Below are positions 16,511 to 24,932 of a stretch of 36,643 nt of DNA, piece by piece. The notes under the pieces were generated by a model. The model searched no databases, had not been told where the DNA came from, and saw only the letters and a program-made list of their open reading frames with translations. The stretch is from Paludibacter sp. (GTDB lineage Bacteria; Bacteroidota; Bacteroidia; Bacteroidales; Paludibacteraceae), in assembly GCA_030653695.1 (NCBI GenBank), contig JAURYY010000231.1, forward strand, positions 1 to 36,643. The letters are read 5' to 3'. Position 1 is the stretch's first letter. Every line of letters starts with the position of its first letter. Position numbers and translations under genes: made by a program.

Positions 16511-17245
16511 TTATTTTGTCGAAATGGTCTGCGTAAACTCAATATTATCAATACAAACATACGCCGGAGTATTCATTCCCCATTGCCCTTTATCGCTCGA
16601 ATCGAATGTAAAAGTTACTTGATCCACTTTGCCAAGACTGCTTACATCTACTTTATTCCATGTATTCGACATGAATGTTTTGCCATCTCGGAAATCAGAC
16701 AAATAGTAATCAACAGCTGATTTATTAATATTATTCAAATAACCCGTTATCGTAACTTTAAACCAATCGCCGGCAACAAATTTTTTACTGACACCGGGAG
16801 TTCCGCTCATCATATCAAGATAAGCATAAGTCGAATTTGTCAACATCAGACTTTTAATGCTGAAATTTCCATAAACATTGCTATCGCACTGTAATGTGGC
16901 TGCTCCGTAAGCTAAGGCAAATTGTTTTGAACCTGAGGCTCCTGAGCCTGCCGAAACACTATATTGATTAGTGTAACCCGGCGTTGTTTTGTTTTTTTTG
17001 GCCGAACATGCAAATCCTGACCACGAGAACCATGCAGCATTGTAACTGTTGTTGAATGTTGCCACTTTGGTGGTAAAAAAGCCCGAACCATCTGAGCCGT
17101 TCCAAATACTGTCGACATTTAATTTAACATTTTCAAAATCGACAATGGTCGATACAGTTACCGAATCGGATGTTAATTCCGGTTCACACGAAGTTAACAC
17201 AATTGCAAATACGCTTAAAGCAAAAAATAATTTAATTGTTTTCAT
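16511..17245 (-). CDS. Surface lipoprotein, DUF4465-like, predicted cobalamin-related
   Basis: A 244-residue lipoprotein: the signal peptide MKTIKLFFALSVFAIVLTSC has its lipobox cysteine at residue 20, followed by EPELTSD, an acidic stretch compatible with surface export in Bacteroidota. The mature part resembles DUF4465: IVDFENVKLN, then WNGSDGSGFF, NSYNAAWFSWSGFACS, TPGYTNQYS, and late motifs VDYYLSDFRDG, WNKVDVSSLG and PAYVCIDNIEF, all typical of a beta-jelly-roll. It lies directly downstream of a cobalamin riboswitch on the same strand, so its expression should fall when B12 is plentiful. From general knowledge, some Bacteroides B12-binding surface lipoproteins (BtuH type) belong to this kind of family; a role in B12 capture is therefore an inference, strengthened by the riboswitch. 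No TonB receptor gene is adjacent. Confidence 0.82.
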   Translation of the reverse strand: MKTIKLFFALSVFAIVLTSCEPELTSDSVTVSTIVDFENVKLNVDSIWNGSDGSGFFTTKVATFNNSYNAAWFSWSGFACSAKKNKTTPGYTNQYSVSAGSGASGSKQFALAYGAATLQCDSNVYGNFSIKSLMLTNSTYAYLDMMSGTPGVSKKFVAGDWFKVTITGYLNNINKSAVDYYLSDFRDGKTFMSNTWNKVDVSSLGKVDQVTFTFDSSDKGQWGMNTPAYVCIDNIEFTQTISTK

Positions 17246-17430
17246 TTTTTTTTATATTATTGATTATTAAATAGATAATTTTCAATTCAACAAATAACAA
17301 AATGTCAATGCACAGGATGTAATTATCGTATCAGACAATTATAAAAATAAATGAAGAATGTGTACACGGTTGATGTGTTCAAACTCTGTTTGCCGTTAAT
17401 CCCGAAAGCAAAAACATAATTGTTGAAAAT

Positions 17431-17707
17431 GGCAGGTCTTCTGACTTGCTCCCGTAATTGAACGCCTTCCCGATTGGGTTGATAAGTTAAATTTGTTAAT
17501 AAGTGAGTCGTTTTTTTAAACTATCAACTATCAACTGTCAACTGTCAACTGTTTTAACCAGTGGCAAAAGTGTTGTTCAATACGTTTTTGTTAATCGTTA
17601 ATCATTTATTATTAACCATTAAACAGAGCTTACAGCAGCGGGTACTGTTCCGGAACTACACCGGATTCCCTTTTTATCGGTTCATCGAAACAATAAACCG
17701 ATACCAA
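17431..17707 (-). promoter_or_regulatory. Cobalamin (B12) riboswitch with expanded peripheral loops
   Basis: Reading the minus strand 5' to 3', the conserved blocks appear in order: GGGAATCCGGTG, TTCCGGAACAGTACCCGC, TGCTGTAAG, TGCCACTGG, CGGGAAGGCG and finally AAGTCAGAAGACCTGCC. These are the P3-P6 core and the closing strand of the cobalamin class. It controls the lipoprotein gene that begins 185 nt further on. Two normally variable intervals are filled by simple sequence: about 60 nt between CTGTAAG and GCCACTGG, and about 85 nt between GCCACTGG and CGGGAAGG. The remaining spacer to the gene (17246-17430) is AT-rich; I could not define a terminator or sequestering hairpin there. Confidence 0.92.
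17521..17551. repeat. Heptad tandem repeat inside the riboswitch
   Basis: On the plus strand CTATCAA twice, CTGTCAA twice, then CTG: 4.4 copies of a 7-bp unit located in the variable interval of the riboswitch. The neighbouring interval (about 17588-17623) has a related GTTAATC/TTAACC pattern. Confidence 0.85.
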
Positions 17708-17843
17708 AATCGAATGCAAAAATACATTTTTTTTTGAACAATATTGAACCATATCTTATTAATTTATCAACAAAAGGTTGTTTTCACTATCAATTCGGAT
17801 TTAATATGAAAATAATCAGCAATTTATGAAAGGTAAAAATAAT

Positions 17844-17876
17844 TTTGAATTTTGTAAACTTAATGTAGTAATTTTG
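17844..17876 (+). promoter_or_regulatory. Promoter of the THUMP-like methyltransferase gene
   Basis: TTTG (17844-17847), 21-nt spacer, TAATTTTG (17869-17876), matching the Bacteroidota consensus, 21 bp before the ATG. This makes a short leader and separates the gene from the divergent riboswitch transcript. Confidence 0.75.
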
Positions 17877-17897
17877 AACGCTAATTAAGGACAATCA

Positions 17898-19076
17898 ATG
17901 AATACTGAAACTTTAGATTTTATACGCAAACATTTGCTTGACGATGTGCAACAACTTGCACTCTATGCATCACGCTTTCCTAATATTGATATGACTTTTG
18001 CGCTTCGTCAGATTGAAGGAAGACAAAAAGCAAAAAATAAAATTCCGATTTTCGTTGCCAACGAAAATATTTTATATCCGGCAAAACTCTCGATTGAACA
18101 ATCGTCTTCCGAATTAACAGCCGTCTATAAGTCAACACTTTGCCAAGGTGAGTGCTTCGTAGATCTGACCGGAGGTTTCGGCATTGATTGCTATTTCATT
18201 TCAAAAAATTTTACTCAAACAACATATATTGAACGCAATAACGAATTATGCGAAATAGCCCGTCATAATTTCAAAGCATTGGACATCGAGAATGTAAGCG
18301 TTTTCAACTTACAGAGTGAAGAATTTTTGAATGCAATGCAACCAGTTGATTTTATTTTTATCGACCCTGCGCGTAGAAATGATGTAGGGAACAAAGTGAT
18401 TTCGCTTTCCGATTGTGAACCGAATGTGGCTGAATTATCAACTTTATTATTGGCAAAAGGTAACAATGTCATGATAAAACTTTCGCCAATGCTCGATATA
18501 ACAAAAGCTATACAGGATTTGCCGGCAACCAAACATGTACATATTATTTCGGTCGATAACGAATGTAAAGAAATTCTACTGCTGATGAATGCTGAGCCGA
18601 AGCAACAATTGACAATTACAACCATCAATATATTTAAAAACAATACAAATCAGGTATTTAATTTTGATCAGCATGAGGAAACTGCTGCCAATGCCGAATA
18701 TACATCCAACTTGCTTCAATATTTATACGAACCGAACAGTTCGGTGATGAAATCGGGAGCATTCAAACTTATTGCTCAGCGGTTCGATTTGAAGAAGTTG
18801 GAAAAAAATACGCATTTATATACTTCCAATGAATATTCTGTTGATTTTCCGGGTCGGATATTTCAGATTGAATCAATTAGCGGAAGTTCGAAACCGGAAA
18901 TAAAACAATTAAAAACGAAGGTAACTAAAGCCAATATTGCAGTTCGGAATTATCCGTTGACAGTAGCAGAGTTCAGAAAAAAAACCGGAATATCGGAAGG
19001 GGGAGACCACTATATTTTTGCATGCAAATTGGTTAACAAAAAAAATGCAATAATAATTTGTAAAAAAGTATCTTGA
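17898..19076 (+). CDS. Class I SAM-dependent methyltransferase with THUMP-like domain
   Basis: A 392-residue Rossmann-fold methyltransferase. The SAM-binding motif I is FVDLTGGFGIDCYFISK (about 88-104); the acidic ribose-binding position is in YIERNNELCEIA (about 110-121); the catalytic-type motif IV is FIFIDPARR (about 152-160); and KLSPMLD follows. The C-terminal ~100 residues match the THUMP-like domain attached to this Bacteroidota family (KSGAFKLIAQRF, then RNYPLTVAEFRKKTGISEGG). The N-terminal helical region contains ALRQIEGRQKAKNKIP, which is conserved in the group. The substrate is probably RNA, but the sequence does not say which. Confidence 0.87.
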   Translation: MNTETLDFIRKHLLDDVQQLALYASRFPNIDMTFALRQIEGRQKAKNKIPIFVANENILYPAKLSIEQSSSELTAVYKSTLCQGECFVDLTGGFGIDCYFISKNFTQTTYIERNNELCEIARHNFKALDIENVSVFNLQSEEFLNAMQPVDFIFIDPARRNDVGNKVISLSDCEPNVAELSTLLLAKGNNVMIKLSPMLDITKAIQDLPATKHVHIISVDNECKEILLLMNAEPKQQLTITTINIFKNNTNQVFNFDQHEETAANAEYTSNLLQYLYEPNSSVMKSGAFKLIAQRFDLKKLEKNTHLYTSNEYSVDFPGRIFQIESISGSSKPEIKQLKTKVTKANIAVRNYPLTVAEFRKKTGISEGGDHYIFACKLVNKKNAIIICKKVS

Positions 19077-19150
19077 TTCTAAACAATTTTTATATTTTTC
19101 AGAGCATACTGTTTGTTCTAAACCAAGTCAACTAACCTTCTTAATATTAA

Positions 19151-21283
19151 TTATTTTATTAACTTCAACGCCACCCTTTTCCGTACAATATCAACTTCGA
19201 GCACCTTCACTTTCACGTGCTGATGTAGCGAAATTACTTCGGCTGGATTTGAAATGTAGCGATCAGCCATTTGAGAAATATGAATCAAACCGTTTTCTTT
19301 GATGCCAATATCTACAAATGCACCAAAATTGGTGATATTGGTCACAATTCCGGGTAATTCCATGTCCATTCGCAAGTCGTTGATTGACTTTACCGTAGCA
19401 TCAAAATCGAAAACTTTTACCGTACTGCGCGGATCACGCCCGGGCTTTTCTAATTCCTGTATTATATCTTTCAAAGTGGGTAATCCTACTTTATCGGTTA
19501 TATATTTTTGTAAATCAATCGATTGAATAAGTCCTTTATCGTTGATCAAAACTAAAATTTCAGTTTTCAAATCTTTTGCCATGGCTTCAACCACAGCATA
19601 ACTTTCAGGATGAACTGCCGAATTATCGAGTGGATGATCCGAATCGGGGATCCTTAGGAAACCTGCACACTGTTCAAAGGTTTTCGCTCCCATTTTCGGC
19701 ACTTTCATCAACTGTTTACGGTTTCTGAAAGCTCCGTTATCAGTCCGGAAAATAACAATATTCTGTGCGAGCTGTGGACCGAGACCTGATATATAAGTTA
19801 ATAAATGTTTACTCGCCGTATTGAGGTTCACTCCTACCCGATTCACCGCATTTTCAACGGTTTGATCGAGCGATTTCTTCAATTGACTCTGATCTACATC
19901 GTGTTGATATTGACCCACACCAATCGATTTCGGGTCAATCTTTACCAACTCAGCCAACGGATCCATCAAACGCCGACCGATAGAAACTGCACCACGCACG
20001 GTTACATCATAATCGGGAAACTCTTCGCGGGCAGTTTTCGAAGCCGAATAAATAGAAGCTCCATTTTCGCTCACCACAAAAACTTTCACATCGCGGTCGT
20101 AACGCACGTTTTGAATAAAATGTTCTGTTTCGCGGCTTGCTGTTCCGTTGCCAATTGCAATCGCCTGTATATTGTATACTTCTACTAATTTCTGAATCTT
20201 TCGCATGGCTTGCGAATGCTCATTCTGAGGCGGATGCGGGTAAATAGTTTCATTATGAAGCAAATTTCCCTGTGCATCCAAGCAAACTACTTTGCAGCCG
20301 GTTCGGAAACCGGGATCAATGCCCAACGTACGTTTTTGTCCCAATGGTGGTGCCAGCAGCAACTGCCTGAGATTTTCGGCAAAAACCCTGATGGCTTCGG
20401 TATCGGCTTTGGCTTTACTCTCAGCAGCAAATTCGGTCTCAATAGCAGGCTTTAAAAGGCGCTTGAAAGCATCTTTAACAGCTTGATTTACTAATTCTGC
20501 CGATTCATTTTTACCTTTCACGAAAATTCGCTCTAATTTTTCAAGACAATGTTCGTCATCCGGACTGATATTCACCCGCAAAAAACCCTCCGCTTCGCCA
20601 CGCCGCATAGCCAGCAACCGATGCGATGAACAACGGCTTAGTTTTTCGCTCATATCGAAATAATCGCGGTATTTCTGCCCTTCTTCCTCTTTACCTTTTA
20701 TCAGTTTAGATGAAATAACTGCTTCATAATTAAATATTTTACGCACCGAATTACGGGCTGTTTCGCTTTCGTTCACCCATTCGGCTATAATGTCTTTGGC
20801 TCCGGTCAGTGCATCTTCCACACTTTCCACTTTGTCTTTCACAAAAGGCAAAGCCATGCGGTTCACATCGTTCGAGTTTTGAGCCATAATCATTTTAGCA
20901 AGCGGTTCCAGCCCTTTTTCACGGGCAATTTCGGCTCTGGTGCGGCGTTTGGGCTTGTAAGGCAGATAAATATCTTCCAATTCGGTAGAGTTCCAGCAAT
21001 TTTCGATCCGATGTTTCAGTTCATCAGTCAGCATTCCCTGTTCTTCAATGGTTTTGAGTATGGTTTCCTTGCGTTTTACAAGCTCACACAATTTATCATA
21101 TTGTTCTTTGGTATCGCCTAACTGAACTTCGTCCATTCCATCAGTCATTTCCTTGCGGTAACGGCTTATAAATGGAATGGTGGCACCTTCGTTGAATAAC
21201 TGAATAGCATTGCTAATTTGTTTTTCGCTAAGTTGAAGCGAGGTGGAAATAAGTTTTATAAATTGAGGAAGGTAGGATGACAT
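19151..21283 (-). CDS. tex: Tex family RNA-binding transcription accessory protein
   Basis: A 710-residue Tex protein with all family domains. The N-terminal helical region includes SRYRKEMTDGMDEVQL and EDIYLPYKPKRRTRAEIARE; the YqgF/RuvC-like domain begins at TLGIDPGFRTGCKVVCLD (about 318); helix-hairpin-helix repeats contain NTASKHLLTYISGLGPQLAQ and NRKQLMKVPKMGAKTFEQCA; and a C-terminal S1 domain runs from GIVTNITNFGAFVDIG to the end (about 640-710). Tex proteins bind nucleic acids and influence transcription and stress responses. It is slightly shorter than E. coli Tex because it has no extra C-terminal tail. It lies 135 bp downstream of holA on the same strand. Confidence 0.97.
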   Translation of the reverse strand: MSSYLPQFIKLISTSLQLSEKQISNAIQLFNEGATIPFISRYRKEMTDGMDEVQLGDTKEQYDKLCELVKRKETILKTIEEQGMLTDELKHRIENCWNSTELEDIYLPYKPKRRTRAEIAREKGLEPLAKMIMAQNSNDVNRMALPFVKDKVESVEDALTGAKDIIAEWVNESETARNSVRKIFNYEAVISSKLIKGKEEEGQKYRDYFDMSEKLSRCSSHRLLAMRRGEAEGFLRVNISPDDEHCLEKLERIFVKGKNESAELVNQAVKDAFKRLLKPAIETEFAAESKAKADTEAIRVFAENLRQLLLAPPLGQKRTLGIDPGFRTGCKVVCLDAQGNLLHNETIYPHPPQNEHSQAMRKIQKLVEVYNIQAIAIGNGTASRETEHFIQNVRYDRDVKVFVVSENGASIYSASKTAREEFPDYDVTVRGAVSIGRRLMDPLAELVKIDPKSIGVGQYQHDVDQSQLKKSLDQTVENAVNRVGVNLNTASKHLLTYISGLGPQLAQNIVIFRTDNGAFRNRKQLMKVPKMGAKTFEQCAGFLRIPDSDHPLDNSAVHPESYAVVEAMAKDLKTEILVLINDKGLIQSIDLQKYITDKVGLPTLKDIIQELEKPGRDPRSTVKVFDFDATVKSINDLRMDMELPGIVTNITNFGAFVDIGIKENGLIHISQMADRYISNPAEVISLHQHVKVKVLEVDIVRKRVALKLIK

Positions 21284-21418
21284 TTTTATTTACAATTTTT
21301 AAAAATTTCAGTTTGCGATTCTTTTAAGTTTCTTGTTGAATTTTATTCATTTTCAATGCTAAAACTCATTTAATAATTTACTCAAATAAAAAAATGCAAC
21401 ATCGTGTTTTTCATTACA

Positions 21419-22435
21419 TTAATGCATAATCTTAAATATTAGCTCTTTCAGCAAATCTCCATCTTCCACACCATTACTTTCTACTCCTTTTCCGCGTGCA
21501 TCGGTTTCGCGGATATCCGAAATGATATTCATAGTTTTCCAAGCATTGTATGCTTGTGCCGCTTTTTGAAAGTCTTTCACAAAATATGGGTTGATCTTTA
21601 ATTCACTCGCCACCGTGCCCTGACTTTTATCGGGCAGATAATGATACATCATCACGTTACTGAAAAAACTGAAGAGTTGTGACAGCACTACGACCATGGG
21701 ATTGGCTTTTTTGTTGTTGGCAAAATAACGAATGATACGGTTGGCTTTCAACACATCTTTGTTTATCAATGCTGCCTGAAGTTCAAATACATTGAAATCT
21801 TTGCTGATGCCAATATTTTTTTCGACATGTTCGGGGGTTATACGAGTAACATTAGCTGGCTTAGTAAGGAGCAATTTATCAAGTTCATTGGCCATTTTAC
21901 TTAAATCGGTGCCCAGAAACTCCGTAAGCATTACAATAACCTTCTCGTCAGCGGTTACGCTTTTGTTTTTTAAATACTGAGTAATCCACGCCGACATTTC
22001 GTAATCGCGCAATTTCTCCGAATCGAAAATAACACCGGTTTTTCCGATATCCAAAACCCATTTCTTGCGTTTATCGGGAGTTCCGTATTTGTAACAGAAA
22101 ACTAAAATTGTAGAACTTAACGGTTTGTTTACATAGTACTGCAATGGTTCCCAGTCCTTTATCAATTGAGCCTCTTTCACAATAACCACCTGTACCGGCG
22201 ACATCATCGGATAACGTTTGGCTGCATTTACAATAGTAGTCATTTCGGTATCTTTTCCGTAAACGACTAATAAATCAAATTCCCGTTGACTTTCATCCAA
22301 CACATTATTTTGAATTTCATCCGAAATCTTATCAATATAATAAGGTTCATCGCCCATTAACAAATAAATAGGTTTAAATACATTACGTCGTAAGTCATTC
22401 ATTATCTGATCATAATAAATACCTTGTTTTGCCAT
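21419..22435 (-). CDS. holA: DNA polymerase III subunit delta
   Basis: A 338-residue clamp-loader delta subunit. It opens the sliding clamp within the DnaX complex. Recognisable features are the N-terminal YLLMGDEPYYIDKISDEI, the segment RYPMMSPVQVVIVKEAQ that corresponds to the clamp-interacting face, LLTEFLGTD-like and KLLLTKP motifs in the lid region, and the C-terminal helical collar starting near FQAALINKD (FELQAALINKDVLKANRI). Length is typical. The start codon abuts an imperfect 7-bp repeat island that separates it from amn, so its own promoter is likely within or beyond those repeats. Confidence 0.95.
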   Translation of the reverse strand: MAKQGIYYDQIMNDLRRNVFKPIYLLMGDEPYYIDKISDEIQNNVLDESQREFDLLVVYGKDTEMTTIVNAAKRYPMMSPVQVVIVKEAQLIKDWEPLQYYVNKPLSSTILVFCYKYGTPDKRKKWVLDIGKTGVIFDSEKLRDYEMSAWITQYLKNKSVTADEKVIVMLTEFLGTDLSKMANELDKLLLTKPANVTRITPEHVEKNIGISKDFNVFELQAALINKDVLKANRIIRYFANNKKANPMVVVLSQLFSFFSNVMMYHYLPDKSQGTVASELKINPYFVKDFQKAAQAYNAWKTMNIISDIRETDARGKGVESNGVEDGDLLKELIFKIMH

Positions 22436-22575
22436 GAATGTGGTTGAGTGGTTGAGTGGTTAATGGTTAATGGTGAATGGTTAATGGTGAATGGTTAATG
22501 GTGAATGGTGAATTGGTTGATGGGTTGATTAATGGTTAATTGGTGAAATGGTTGATTGGTTCATTGGTTGAGTGA
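22436..22575. repeat. Imperfect heptad-repeat island between amn and holA
   Basis: About 140 bp of degenerate tandem copies of a 7-bp unit, mainly GGTTGAT/GGTTGAG, GGTTAAT and GGTGAAT, in shifting phase and with local single-base slips. No ORF and no dyad of note. It starts 1 bp upstream of the holA ATG, so it forms the holA 5' leader on the minus strand. Confidence 0.9.
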
Positions 22576-22616
22576 AAATATTAAACACGGAACATGAAAC
22601 CTGAAACAACAAACAT

Positions 22617-23390
22617 TTATTCAAACCTTAAATGCTTGATTGTTTTGCTATTATGAATTAATGAAGTAAGTGCTTTTACACCAATTCTAATGTGTTCTTC
22701 CACAAAGCTTGCCGTTACTTTTTTATCACTTTCGGCAGTTTTTACGCCATCTGCTTGCAAAGGCATATCCGACACAAGCAGCAAGGCTCCGATAGAAATA
22801 CCATTATGAAAAGCCACTGTAAACAAAGTGGCTGTTTCCATATCGATAGCCATAGCGCGGGTCGATCGCAAATACTCTTTAAATTGTTCGTCATGTTCCC
22901 ACACCCTGCGGTTGGTAGTATAAACTGTTCCTGTCCAGTAATCCTTACCAAAATCGCGAATGTTGGACGAAACAGCACGTTGTAAACTGAAAGCCGGAAG
23001 AGCAGGAATCTCGGGCGGAAAATAATCATTGGACGTTCCTTCGCCACGAATAGCAGCGCTCGGGAGTATGTAATCGCCAATCACATTTTTATCGCGCAAA
23101 CCACCGCATTTGCCCAGAAAAAGTACTGCTTTGGGATGTATTGCAGTTAAAATATCCATTATCAAAGCCGCATTGGGGCTGCCCATTCCAAAATTTATGA
23201 TGGTTATTCCATTTGCCGAAGCGTTAATCATAGTACCATCCCGTCCAAGAACAGGAACATTAAACCACTCGGCAAACATTTCGACATAATTATTAAAATT
23301 AGTGAGTATAATGTAGTCGGTAAATTCTGATAATGGTCGTTTGGTGTATCGGGGTAACCAATTTTCGATAATCTCTTGTTTTGTTTTCAT
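22617..23390 (-). CDS. amn: AMP nucleosidase, short form
   Basis: A 257-residue phosphorylase-fold enzyme that hydrolyses AMP to adenine and ribose-5-phosphate, recycling purines. Family features are the N-terminal KQEIIENWLPRYTKRPLSEFTDYIILTNF, the phosphate-site glycine stretch NFGMGSPNAALIMDIL, FLGKCGGLRDKN and the nucleoside-binding MAIDMETATLFTVAF (about 177-191), plus LLVSDMPLQADGVKT. It lacks the extra N-terminal domain of E. coli Amn, as usual for Bacteroidota. It is transcribed toward holA and diverges from the HsdR_N-domain gene. Confidence 0.95.
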   Translation of the reverse strand: MKTKQEIIENWLPRYTKRPLSEFTDYIILTNFNNYVEMFAEWFNVPVLGRDGTMINASANGITIINFGMGSPNAALIMDILTAIHPKAVLFLGKCGGLRDKNVIGDYILPSAAIRGEGTSNDYFPPEIPALPAFSLQRAVSSNIRDFGKDYWTGTVYTTNRRVWEHDEQFKEYLRSTRAMAIDMETATLFTVAFHNGISIGALLLVSDMPLQADGVKTAESDKKVTASFVEEHIRIGVKALTSLIHNSKTIKHLRFE

Positions 23391-23475
23391 TATATATTTA
23401 GTTTTTGTAATTTCGCATCGGTTTCAGAGAGCGTTTTCTGAAAACATAATTTCTGAATACAAAAATACAAAAAAA

Positions 23476-23925
23476 ATGTGGCAATTAAATCTTCCTGAAT
23501 ACAATTTCAACATAAAAAATGAAAATGGAAAATTATTGATTTTTGATATTATCAGAAAAAAATTCGTTTCACTAACGCCCGAAGAATGGGTGCGTCAGCA
23601 TTTTGTCCGGTTTTTGGTGGAAGAAAAAGGGTTTCCGGGCTCTTTAATAGCTATCGAAAAGCAACTAAACGTAAACGGTTTAAAAAAAAGATGCGATGCT
23701 GTTTTATATAGCATTGATACGCAGCCAAAAGTAATTATGGAATTTAAAGCTCCAACAGTGGCAATTAGTCAAGATACTTTCGATCAGGCGGCGGTTTATA
23801 ATTCGAAACTGATGGTAAATATTCTTATGGTAAGTAACGGACTGACTCATTATTGTTGCAAAGTGGACACCAACAATTCAAAATACACCTTTTTCCCCGA
23901 AATTCCCCATTTTGACACCTTGTGA
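23476..23925 (+). CDS. Stand-alone HsdR N-terminal-domain protein
   Basis: I start at the ATG at 23476 (MWQLNLPEYNFNIK, 149 residues); the longer ORF from 23341 runs through the divergent amn gene and adds no conserved sequence. The protein is essentially one HsdR_N-type nuclease-like domain: TPEEWVRQHFVRFLVEEKGFP, then the catalytic-type D at KRCDAVLY and ExK at VIMEFKAP, with DQAAVYNSKL after it. That is a PD-(D/E)XK arrangement. Single-domain proteins like this beside holA are a recurrent Bacteroidota arrangement, to my knowledge, and are probably chromosomal housekeeping rather than restriction enzymes. It is unrelated in position to the decayed hsd locus at the window start. Confidence 0.87.
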   Translation: MWQLNLPEYNFNIKNENGKLLIFDIIRKKFVSLTPEEWVRQHFVRFLVEEKGFPGSLIAIEKQLNVNGLKKRCDAVLYSIDTQPKVIMEFKAPTVAISQDTFDQAAVYNSKLMVNILMVSNGLTHYCCKVDTNNSKYTFFPEIPHFDTL

Positions 23926-23954
23926 ACATTAAAATGACTGCTCTTCCCGTTTTA

Positions 23955-24848
23955 TCATTTAATTGTTGGCGGCATAAATTTCATTGAAGGTTTTTCCATT
24001 CCCCCTGTTATAAAAAAACTTTTTTTATCCATTTTTTTTGAAAAAATAAAAGGATTTAGAAATAAACCAGGTTTATCCTTGAATGAATCTAACCAGACAT
24101 TTGCAACATGATCAGGAAGATGCATGGCAACATTATGTTTGGCACTAATGAATTTGCGGGTTAAGGCGGCGTTTTCAATCTTTGCAAAATCCTCATTGAT
24201 TAGTCCTACATCGATGTTCGATTCGTTTAATTTTATACCCGTAAACTTATCAATTTGTAAAGGGTCGATGTCAGCCGAATGGAATACTGATTTGCCGTTA
24301 ACTGAAACTAAATAAGCAATATTCTGCACATTTTTATGTCTTTCGCCCGGATGTGCAAACCGGCAGACATGTAAATCAACACCTTCAATATGAATAAATT
24401 GTGATGTAAAAGTATCGGGAGTACATTCAATAATACGAGTCTTTATTTTTTGATACAATGAGTCATTTTCACTCAGTTTCGCAATTACCTGTTGCGGACA
24501 AATTAAAGTGGCTGATGAATTATTCAACATACAATTCAAAACCATATTTTTATCAAAATGATCTTCGTGCGTATGCGAAACCAATATCAGATTTATATTA
24601 TTAAATGGATATTGAGCCGCTTCAAGCAGTTTTTGTGTACTTGCGTTGGGTGTCGGATAACGATTGTGTCCCGATTTAAACAGTCCATCAATGATAATTT
24701 TTTGGGAATCAATTTTAATTAAAAATCCACAATTTGCAATGTATGTAATTCCAATTGAATCGCTTCTACCATAAAGCATCCCGTTATTTAATAAAAAGAA
24801 CAGGAAAAATATCAAAAGATTTTTTTTAGTCTTAGGAATTGTCAACAA
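23955..24848 (-). CDS. Exported metallo-beta-lactamase-fold hydrolase
   Basis: A 297-residue MBL-fold protein with a signal peptide (KKNLLIFFLFFLLNNGMLYG). The metal site HTHEDHFD (about 92-99) has the HxHxDH pattern; additional ligands probably are in CRFAHPGERH (about 160) and FHSADIDP (about 190). The overall order resembles UlaG-type hydrolases. The start is a TTG at 24848: an in-frame TAA lies immediately upstream, and the first ATG is at residue 24, which would delete most of the signal peptide. That TTG sits within one arm of an inverted repeat shared with the nearby IS target. The gene converges with the HsdR_N-domain gene, 29 bp away. Confidence 0.83.
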   Translation of the reverse strand: MLTIPKTKKNLLIFFLFFLLNNGMLYGRSDSIGITYIANCGFLIKIDSQKIIIDGLFKSGHNRYPTPNASTQKLLEAAQYPFNNINLILVSHTHEDHFDKNMVLNCMLNNSSATLICPQQVIAKLSENDSLYQKIKTRIIECTPDTFTSQFIHIEGVDLHVCRFAHPGERHKNVQNIAYLVSVNGKSVFHSADIDPLQIDKFTGIKLNESNIDVGLINEDFAKIENAALTRKFISAKHNVAMHLPDHVANVWLDSFKDKPGLFLNPFIFSKKMDKKSFFITGGMEKPSMKFMPPTIK

Positions 24849-24932
24849 TTAATATGCTCGTGTATTATTTGTTGATATATTTATAATCATGCATATATGA
24901 TACTATGTTGAGTACTTTATTAATTGACAATT
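24834..24932. repeat. Inverted repeat interrupted by the insertion sequence
   Basis: The left arm (24834-24854, AGGAATTGTCAACAATTAATA) is complementary, except for a 3-nt bulge, to the sequence TATTAATTGACAATTCCT, which is rebuilt when the IS and one target copy are removed (24918-24932 joined to 26401-26403). The IS has therefore split the right arm. Confidence 0.75.
24923..24932. repeat. Target-site duplication, left copy
   Basis: ATTGACAATT directly precedes the IS left end; the same 10 bp directly follow the right end at 26391-26400. Ten base pairs is within the usual range for IS4-family elements. Confidence 0.93.

Noticed and set aside
18263-18643. 126-residue minus-strand ORF
   Set aside because: Antisense to the methyltransferase gene and without conserved features.
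19805-20188. 127-residue plus-strand ORF
   Set aside because: Antisense to tex; composition reflects the reverse of a strongly conserved coding sequence.
22436-22575. CRISPR or origin iterons
   Set aside because: Degenerate heptads without spacers; no DnaA boxes or replication initiator gene seen.
23341-23475. Upstream extension of the HsdR_N-domain protein
   Set aside because: Runs through the start of the divergent amn gene; the ATG at 23476 fits the domain start.
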